21,276 nucleotides of DNA from Actinomycetota bacterium (GTDB lineage Bacteria > Actinomycetota > Actinomycetes > Nanopelagicales > Nanopelagicaceae). The first letter of the stretch is position 1; each line of letters begins with the position of its first letter. The translations under genes and the position numbers were made by a program. Positions 16,396 through 21,276 of this stretch are shown here, one piece after another. Location: positions 1 through 21,276 of the forward strand of contig SXRC01000002.1 in assembly GCA_005793655.1 (NCBI GenBank), in the 5' to 3' direction. The notes under the pieces are model-generated. The model was not told the DNA's origin. It was given only the letters and a program-made list of their open reading frames with translations, and did no database searches.

Positions 16396-17001
16396 TTATT
16401 TCACCGCTTTATAAACAATCATCATTCTTTGAATCATCGTGAAGATAGAAATTAACGCAAGTGTCCAAATACCCACTGCCATCGCGTGGTCAACTCCAAG
16501 TCCATGCAAGCCGTAAGCGGTAAGAATTATGAGTACCCGCTCACCTCTTTCTGCTAAACCACCTTCGCATTTGATTAACAATGATTCAGCGCGAGCTTTG
16601 ATATACGAAACCATGAAGGAAGCGAATGTAGCAATCAGTAAAACTGGTACCAATTGATCATTTTGATCAATAAAGTAAATAAGTGCGCCAATAAATATCG
16701 CAGCATCACTTAATCGATCTAGCGTTGAGTCAAGCAGTGCTCCCCATTTACTTGTCCCTTTATTGGACGCTCTAGCTACCGCCCCATCAAATAAATCAAA
16801 TGCGACAAAGACACTGACCCAAATAACTCCGATGAAAAAGCGGCCATTGGAGAAAAAATAAAGTGCGCTAGCAACACTGCCTAACCCACCAATAGCTGAG
16901 ATTTGGTTGGCACTGACCCTCATTTTGATCAAAGTTTTGACCAATGGCGCAATAATTTTGGCGACAGGATCACGCAATGAACGCTGCAACATAATTCCCA
17001 T
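16396..17001 (-). CDS. pgsA: Phosphatidylinositol phosphate synthase (CDP-alcohol phosphatidyltransferase)
   Basis: Transfers the phosphatidyl group of CDP-diacylglycerol to inositol phosphate, the first step of actinobacterial phosphatidylinositol and PIM synthesis. About six membrane helices are visible. The CDP-alcohol phosphatidyltransferase signature is complete: D-L-F-D-G-A-V-A-R, nine residues, G-ALL-D-STL-D. YIKARAES and LAERGERVLII match the inositol-phosphate binding parts of this subfamily. The start is uncertain. ATG 17001 (201 residues) has TATAAG six bases upstream; ATG 16992 (198 residues) has a close GGGA; ATG 17019 is also possible. The open frame continues to 17286, but that extension is low-complexity and lies antisense to a real gene. 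Unlike in mycobacteria, it is separated from the HIT gene by an antisense gene. Confidence 0.93.
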   Translation of the reverse strand: MGIMLQRSLRDPVAKIIAPLVKTLIKMRVSANQISAIGGLGSVASALYFFSNGRFFIGVIWVSVFVAFDLFDGAVARASNKGTSKWGALLDSTLDRLSDAAIFIGALIYFIDQNDQLVPVLLIATFASFMVSYIKARAESLLIKCEGGLAERGERVLIILTAYGLHGLGVDHAMAVGIWTLALISIFTMIQRMMIVYKAVK

Positions 17002-17003
17002 CG

Positions 17004-17009
17004 TAGGCT
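17004..17009 (+). promoter_or_regulatory. Candidate -10 element for the EF-G-like gene
   Basis: TAGGCT ends eight bases before the plus-strand ATG at 17018, the spacing expected for a leaderless message. It overlaps CTTATA (17008-17013), which on the minus strand reads TATAAG six bases before the pgsA ATG at 17001. Both divergent genes could thus start from one short shared region. No -35 was recognised for either direction. Confidence 0.3.
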
Positions 17010-17017
17010 TATAGATC

Positions 17018-17608
17018 ATGGCCGACCTAATTAACGCACGGTTTGTCTTGGGAATATCTCCTGGGAAAGAGGAAATCAGCACCGTACTTGGACTGCCAGC
17101 TGCCAAAATTGATGATCCATCCTTAATTACTGCAGATGTTGTTGTGGTAGTTGCTAGTGCAAAAACTGGAATTGATCCAAATCTAGTTGCACAGTGGAAT
17201 ACTTTTCGAGAGTTATATGTTCCAACCATTGTTGCAGTGGTCGATTTTGAGGATGGTGATGTGGATTTTGAGGATATGAGTGTCATAGTTGGGAAAATGT
17301 TGGAGCCAGTTCTTACTCCATATCTAGTTTTACACGCAGATAATGGTAAGCCAACTGCGCTAATAAATCTTGAAGATCAGATGATCACAGATTACTCCTC
17401 TACCGCATCAGCTAAAATCCCCAGCGACTCAGAGCACCGCGAGTTAATTTTAGAGTTTAAAGAGGAGCTTCATAATGCTTTGGCAGAAGGTGGTTGGGAT
17501 CAATTTCCTGCCGGTCTAATAATTCCAGCAATCCCACTAATTCTTAAAAACAAGTTGGGTGTGGCAGAGATAAAACACTTCTTAGATTTGATTCCAACCC
17601 GCAGCTAA
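17018..17608 (+). CDS. Free-standing degenerate G domain of an EF-G2-like elongation factor
   Basis: A 196-residue protein that reads as part of domain I of an actinobacterial EF-G-like factor. The core ADVVVVVASAKTGID...W...ELYVPTIVAVVDF (39-77), then VDFEDMSVI (82-90), LINLEDQMITDYSS (115-128), DSEHRELI (137-144) and IIPAIPLILKNKLGVAEIKH (169-188) before FLDLIP, line up in order with the EF-G G-domain half. The P-loop position reads LGISPGKEEIS, without GKT/S. The switch I and DTPG region seems deleted, and NKxD/TKLD is replaced by VVDF, so GTP binding is not expected. Domains II-V are absent. There is no signal or membrane segment. The frame is intact, which argues for a retained function rather than decay, but neither is proven. 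It lies antisense between the HIT gene and pgsA and overlaps the HIT 3' end by 27 bp. Confidence 0.7.
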   Translation: MADLINARFVLGISPGKEEISTVLGLPAAKIDDPSLITADVVVVVASAKTGIDPNLVAQWNTFRELYVPTIVAVVDFEDGDVDFEDMSVIVGKMLEPVLTPYLVLHADNGKPTALINLEDQMITDYSSTASAKIPSDSEHRELILEFKEELHNALAEGGWDQFPAGLIIPAIPLILKNKLGVAEIKHFLDLIPTRS

Positions 17609-18124
17609 TTGTTCTCTGCTCTCTTGCAATAACTTTGGTATTACCTTGGTTTTGCCAATTATTGGCATGAAGTTTGAATCTCCGCTCCAGCGCGGAACTA
17701 TGTGTTGATGAAAGTGACCAGCAATCCCAGCACCAGAAACACTGCCCTGATTGATACCAATATTGAATCCCACCGCTCTGCCAACCTTTCGTAAAACCTT
17801 CATTGCATGTGAAGTTAATTCTGAAACCTCATTGCGCTCAGCTGGAGTTAACTCTGGTAGCTCTGCAACATGCCGATTTGTGCAAACTAGTAAGTGACCA
17901 GCGTTATACGGGTAAAGATTCATCACCACATACGCCTCTTTGCCTCTGGTAACTATTAATGCTTGCGGATCTGGCAAATCTGTAATTTTACAGAATGGAC
18001 AAACAACCTCATTTTCAGGAAGAGGTCGATTCTCTCCTTCTAAATAAGACATCCGATGCGGTGCCCACAACCTCTGCCAACCATCTGGCATCCCTGCCCC
18101 ACCAGTAATTGATTGATCACTCAT
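17582..18124 (-). CDS. HIT-family protein, Ap4A phosphorylase-like
   Basis: Histidine-triad protein of the type that follows thrS in Actinobacteria (Rv2613c-like, recalled, where the product is a diadenosine tetraphosphate phosphorylase). The triad GHFHQHIVPRW holds H137, H139 and H141. N-terminal LWAPHRMSYL, LNLYPYNAGHLLV-type strands (NLYPYNAGHLLVCTNRHV) and C-terminal FMPIIGKTKVIPKLL match this subfamily. CPFC (42-45) could help bind zinc. The length is 180 residues from ATG 18124; an in-frame TTG one codon earlier is less likely because the ATG overlaps the thrS TGA (TGATG). The 3' end overlaps the convergent EF-G-like gene by 27 bp. Likely substrates are dinucleoside polyphosphates, which aminoacyl-tRNA synthetases such as the upstream ThrRS can produce (inference). 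Confidence 0.92.
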   Translation of the reverse strand: MSDQSITGGAGMPDGWQRLWAPHRMSYLEGENRPLPENEVVCPFCKITDLPDPQALIVTRGKEAYVVMNLYPYNAGHLLVCTNRHVAELPELTPAERNEVSELTSHAMKVLRKVGRAVGFNIGINQGSVSGAGIAGHFHQHIVPRWSGDSNFMPIIGKTKVIPKLLQESREQLAAGWNQI

Positions 18125-20118
18125 CAAATTTGTTTACGATCTTTGATAGCTGCCAAAACTTCTTCAATTGCCGCCTTAATAGGTATTTGATTCTTCTGCT
18201 CACCATTTCGATATCTGAATGAAACTGCATTTAAAGCCATATCCTCATCACCAGCTATCATCATAAATGGAATCTTTTCAAGCTGGGCATTTCGGACTTT
18301 TTTCTGCATCCGATCATCTGAGCTATCAATGTCAATTCGAATACCAGCTTTCTTAAATTGAAGTAACACATCACTGAGATACGGAATTATTGAATCAGCA
18401 ACTGGTATTGCCCTAACCTGCACTGGCGCTAACCACGGTGGAAAAGCACCTGCATAATGCTCAGTTAAGACACCAAAAAATCTTTCAATCGAACCAAATA
18501 ATGCCCGGTGAATCATTACTGGTTGCTTTCTGCTGCCATCAGATGCTGCGTAACCTAAATCAAATCTTTGTGGAAGTTGGAAATCAACCTGAATTGTAGA
18601 CATCTGCCAGGTGCGACCAATTGCATCCTTTACCTGAACTGAGATCTTTGGACCATAAAAAGCCGCTCCACCTGGATCCATCACAAACTCTAGTTTTTGT
18701 TTCTCAGCAGCTTTTTTTAAGGCCTCAGTGGCACTTGCCCAATCTTTCTCATCCCCAACCGTTTTCTCTGGGTTTCTAGTTGATAGTTCAAGATAAAAGT
18801 CAGATAAACCATAATCACGCAGCAGATTTAAAACAAAGGTAAGCAATGAATCCAATTCATCTGCCATTTGCTCTTGGGTGCAATAAATATGTGCGTCATC
18901 TTGGGTGAAACCTCTGGCTCTAGTTATGCCGTGAACTACCCCTGATTTTTCATATCGATATACGGTGCCGAACTCAAATAATCTAAGTGGTAGATCTCGG
19001 TAAGACTTTGGGGTTGACTGGTAAATAAGATTATGAAACGGACAGTTCATCGGTTTCATGTAGTACTTTTGGCCAGCTCTTTTAATTGTGCCATCTGCAT
19101 GTAACTCTTCATCCATCACCATCGGTGGATACATTCCATCTGCATACCATTGCAAATGTCCGCTGGTTTCAAAGAGCGCTGCTTTAGTCAGGTGAGGTGA
19201 ATAAACAAATTGATAATCCTCCTCCTCATGCCGCTTTCTTGAGTAATCCTCCATAGTCTTTCTGACAATTCCACCCTTTGGGTGAAAGACAGCAAGTCCT
19301 GAACCAATCTCCTCTGGGAATGAAAACAAATCTAACTCGGCGCCTAACTTTCGATGATCTCGCTTTTCCGCCTCCGCTAGTAGATGTAAATATTGATCCA
19401 GCCCCTCTTGAGTTGGCCACGCAGTACCGTAAATTCTCTGCAACATTGGATTTTTTTCAGATCCGCGCCAGTAGGCCCCTGCTGCTCGCATTAATTTAAA
19501 TGCTGGAATATATTTTGTAGATGGTAAATGTGGACCTCGGCATAAATCTCGCCAAACTGGATTGCCATCTCTGCCTAAGTTGTCATAAATAGTTAATACC
19601 GATCCACCCACCTCAACACTTGATTCATCATTAGCATCATTAGATTTCAAACTAATTAATTCACATTTATAAGGTTCATACTTTAACTCTGTTAATCCCT
19701 CTTTTTGACTTACCACCCGACGACGAAACCTTTGCCCAGCCTTGATAATTTTTCGCATTGCACTTTCAAGTTTTTCTAGATCATCGGGTGTGAAAGGATT
19801 CTTTGGGTCAAAGTCATAGTAAAAGCCATCAGTTATTGGTGGTCCGATTCCCAGTTTTGTTTGCGGAAATACCTCTTGCACTGCCTGGGCTAAAACATGT
19901 GCGGTGGAATGGCGCAGGACATTAAGACCATCAGCTGATGAGATTAAAACTGACTCAACAAGATCACCATCTGCAAGCTCACTCCAAAGATCCCTAAGCT
20001 CACCATTAACCCGACAAATGACTACATCTTTTTGATCTTCAAACAGGTGAGTTGGCTTTTGATCAGCGGTGACTGTTTGAGATTTGCCATCGACGGTGAT
20101 CTTGATTTGGGCGGACAT
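18124..20118 (-). CDS. thrS: Threonyl-tRNA synthetase
   Basis: Class II synthetase charging tRNA-Thr, full length at 664 residues. An N-terminal TGS domain (about 1-60) is followed by the editing domain with HSTAH (H70, H74) and C193/H197 (DLCRGPHLPS). The catalytic core carries the zinc ligands C359 (MNCPFH), H410 and H537, motif 2 FGTVYRYEKSGVVHG with TRARGFTQDDAHIYC, and motif 3 HRALFGSIERFFGVLTE. The last 100 residues form the anticodon-binding domain. The ATG has no Shine-Dalgarno sequence but has TAACCT six bases upstream, so a leaderless start is plausible. Its TGA overlaps the HIT ATG by one base. It sits 38 bp after the PGPGW gene. Confidence 0.98.
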   Translation of the reverse strand: MSAQIKITVDGKSQTVTADQKPTHLFEDQKDVVICRVNGELRDLWSELADGDLVESVLISSADGLNVLRHSTAHVLAQAVQEVFPQTKLGIGPPITDGFYYDFDPKNPFTPDDLEKLESAMRKIIKAGQRFRRRVVSQKEGLTELKYEPYKCELISLKSNDANDESSVEVGGSVLTIYDNLGRDGNPVWRDLCRGPHLPSTKYIPAFKLMRAAGAYWRGSEKNPMLQRIYGTAWPTQEGLDQYLHLLAEAEKRDHRKLGAELDLFSFPEEIGSGLAVFHPKGGIVRKTMEDYSRKRHEEEDYQFVYSPHLTKAALFETSGHLQWYADGMYPPMVMDEELHADGTIKRAGQKYYMKPMNCPFHNLIYQSTPKSYRDLPLRLFEFGTVYRYEKSGVVHGITRARGFTQDDAHIYCTQEQMADELDSLLTFVLNLLRDYGLSDFYLELSTRNPEKTVGDEKDWASATEALKKAAEKQKLEFVMDPGGAAFYGPKISVQVKDAIGRTWQMSTIQVDFQLPQRFDLGYAASDGSRKQPVMIHRALFGSIERFFGVLTEHYAGAFPPWLAPVQVRAIPVADSIIPYLSDVLLQFKKAGIRIDIDSSDDRMQKKVRNAQLEKIPFMMIAGDEDMALNAVSFRYRNGEQKNQIPIKAAIEEVLAAIKDRKQI

Positions 20119-20124
20119 ACCGCT

Positions 20125-20130
20125 AGGTTA
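20125..20130 (-). promoter_or_regulatory. Candidate leaderless -10 element for thrS
   Basis: TAACCT on the minus strand ends six bases before the thrS ATG, and no ribosome-binding site is present. The -35 region is poor. It lies in the 38-bp gap after the PGPGW gene, so thrS may have its own promoter rather than depend on pabC. Confidence 0.35.
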
Positions 20131-20156
20131 GCAAAGCGGGTGATAAAGAAGTGTGA

Positions 20157-20450
20157 TTAACGAGTAGATGCGTACCAGAAAACCAGTAAAACCAGTGAAG
20201 CGAAAGTAAGCGCGGCAACAATCATCAGTCGATGCCGTTTCTTAATCTTCACCGCATCAGCTGCCTGATTTGCTACATTCTTTGCTTGCCGAAGTAGCCG
20301 GGCCGCCCATGCAAACTCAGAGGCTAAAATTCCTAGCCCAGTAAATACGATCAACCAACCAGGACCAGGGGCAACTAAAGCAACAACACCAAGTAATGTG
20401 ATTACACCACCTAGAACTCCAACTATTACTCTTTTGACCATTGAGTTCAT
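20157..20450 (-). CDS. Small PGPGW-family membrane protein
   Basis: A 97-residue integral membrane protein of the PGPGW (TIGR02611-like) family, named for the motif seen here as VAPGPGWLIVFTGLGILASEF (residues 26-46, split around PGPGW). It has hydrophobic segments around residues 8-25 and 33-45, a basic helical stretch with KIKKRHR, and a third hydrophobic helix near the C-terminus (about 75-93). The function is unknown; proteins of this type are often found near thrS in Actinobacteria (recalled). The ATG overlaps the pabC TGA (ATGA). A second in-frame ATG three codons later is an alternative start. Confidence 0.85.
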   Translation of the reverse strand: MNSMVKRVIVGVLGGVITLLGVVALVAPGPGWLIVFTGLGILASEFAWAARLLRQAKNVANQAADAVKIKKRHRLMIVAALTFASLVLLVFWYASTR

Positions 20451-21217
20451 AGGTTTATCTTACTGGTTAATAACTTACTCAAATCACTAATTAACTCTGC
20501 TCCCTTCTGATTTTCATTAAAGAGTATTTCATCAACCTTACTTACCGGCTGGATCAAGCGAATCGAGGAGCAGGTATAAATCCCTTGTGCTTGCAGCAAC
20601 TGTTTGTAATTGAATAATGATTGGCTCACCCCAAATGAGTTAATCAGTATTTCTCGCATTACTCCTGGTAAACAGCCTGATTCAAGAGCTGGGGTGGTAA
20701 AGCCCTCGTTGGTAAGAATCAAAAGATTAGAAAATCCAGTTTCAACTACATGATCATTTTCATTAACAAAAATAGCATCCGTGTATCCAACCGCCTGTGC
20801 TCGCCTAACTGCCATCATGGATTGCCCGTAAGATATTGATTTAACTCCAGAGAGCACCGCCTTAGAACTTACAGCCTCCTTCATTCTCATCAAGCTAACC
20901 GGCTTATCACTTGCGACAAACGCCTCTGCTGAAATCATCCAGTTGCCATCAGCTAAAACAGTGAGCCTGATCTTTGATTTTCCAGCAGCCTCTGCCAGCA
21001 CCTTTGCTATGCCTAGATCTAGGTCAATGCGCGCTGGTATAGAAATTAATAACTGCGCTGCTGCATTTGCAAGTCGAGCATAATGTCTCTCCCAAGCAAT
21101 CGGTGCTTGATCGATGCCAAGTATGGTTTCAAATAATCCATCACCTCTTAATAATGACTCCGAAAAGGGCAGAGTTAGCGGATTGCTGATGATCTCACCA
21201 TTTATTAGAACCTTCAT
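20447..21217 (-). CDS. pabC: Class IV aminotransferase, probable 4-amino-4-deoxychorismate lyase
   Basis: Fold-type IV PLP enzyme. Visible features are RGDGLFET (24-31) near the N-terminus, the PLP lysine K126 in GVKSISYG, E159 in VVETGFSNLLI, and the phosphate-binding LPGVMRE segment. The 256-residue length fits 4-amino-4-deoxychorismate lyase, which releases pyruvate to give p-aminobenzoate for folate. Branched-chain or D-amino-acid aminotransferases share the fold, so the PabC call leans on context: the preceding gene ends like a chorismate-binding PabB. A GGTGGGG ribosome-binding site lies four bases before the ATG, which also overlaps the upstream stop as ATGA. Confidence 0.85.
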   Translation of the reverse strand: MKVLINGEIISNPLTLPFSESLLRGDGLFETILGIDQAPIAWERHYARLANAAAQLLISIPARIDLDLGIAKVLAEAAGKSKIRLTVLADGNWMISAEAFVASDKPVSLMRMKEAVSSKAVLSGVKSISYGQSMMAVRRAQAVGYTDAIFVNENDHVVETGFSNLLILTNEGFTTPALESGCLPGVMREILINSFGVSQSLFNYKQLLQAQGIYTCSSIRLIQPVSKVDEILFNENQKGAELISDLSKLLTSKINL

Positions 21218-21276
21218 AACACCCCACCTGATGCGATCGCTAGCAATCTTTTTGCCTTCAACTGCGTCTCTTCCCA
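21214..21276 (-). CDS. pabB: C-terminal end of a probable aminodeoxychorismate synthase component I (partial)
   Basis: The minus strand is open from the window edge to a TGA that overlaps the pabC ATG (ATGA). The 20 visible residues, WEETQLKAKRLLAIASGGVL, resemble the last helix of chorismate-utilising enzymes (W-E-E-T-x-x-K-A-x-x-L). Together with pabC directly downstream, this makes PabB the best guess. Nothing of the active site is in the window, so the identity is inferred. Confidence 0.55.
   Translation of the reverse strand, partial: WEETQLKAKRLLAIASGGVL

Noticed and set aside
16654..16670. Perfect inverted repeat TTGATCA-TTT-TGATCAA
   Set aside because: It lies inside pgsA and is explained by the codons for a loop rich in I, D and Q; it is not followed by a T-run and is not near a promoter.
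17002..17286. N-terminal extension of the pgsA reading frame on the minus strand
   Set aside because: The added residues are serine/threonine-rich and unlike any PgsA N-terminus, and they are antisense to the plus-strand gene whose product shows EF-G similarity; the family alignment begins near 17001-16992.

Overview
This window is a compact, gene-dense piece of an actinobacterial chromosome with an unusually low G+C content (judged by eye at roughly 40-45 %). Intergenic spaces are tiny, and most same-strand genes abut or overlap through ATGA, TAATG or TAAATG junctions. Gene content and order match the conserved block that in Mycobacterium tuberculosis runs from thrS (Rv2614c) down to aspS (Rv2572c), as I recall it, but compressed. 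Low G+C, short proteins, lost spacers and actinobacterial-type genes (PimA, PatA, PI-phosphate synthase, DUF349 next to rel) together suggest a streamlined freshwater actinobacterium of the Nanopelagicales (acI) type. That taxonomic call is inference.

Layout, read in the minus direction in which nearly everything is transcribed (right to left). Bases 21276-18124 hold the end of a probable pabB, then pabC (folate/PABA branch), a small PGPGW membrane protein and thrS. Bases 18124-13885 hold the phosphatidylinositol mannoside (PIM) cluster: a HIT-family nucleotide phosphorylase/hydrolase, pgsA (phosphatidylinositol-phosphate synthase), patA-type acyltransferase, pimA mannosyltransferase and a membrane-anchored LemA-like protein. 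A DUF3048 protein overlaps the end of this unit. Bases 12799-11298 hold pdxS-pdxT (pyridoxal phosphate synthase), then yebC and ruvC-ruvA-ruvB (Holliday junction processing). Bases 8257-3479 hold secD-secF (Sec translocon motor) and a bifunctional (p)ppGpp synthetase/hydrolase. Bases 1998-1 hold a metallo-beta-lactamase-fold hydrolase, hisS and the first 13 codons of aspS.

Only two genes run on the plus strand. One is a DUF349 coiled-coil protein (2175-3482) that converges on rel, the two stop codons sharing the palindrome TTAA. The other (17018-17608) is the most unusual item: it reads as a free-standing, degenerate G domain of an EF-G2-like elongation factor, missing the GTP-binding motifs and all later domains. 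It sits antisense inside the otherwise co-directional HIT-pgsA junction, so pgsA probably needs its own promoter here.

Several genes without a Shine-Dalgarno sequence have a TANNNT hexamer 6-8 bases before the start codon (secD, ruvC, thrS, the EF-G-like gene), which suggests leaderless transcripts. No tRNA, rRNA, CRISPR array, insertion sequence or obvious intrinsic terminator was seen. No stretch over 300 bases lacks a gene; the longest spacer is 1999-2174.
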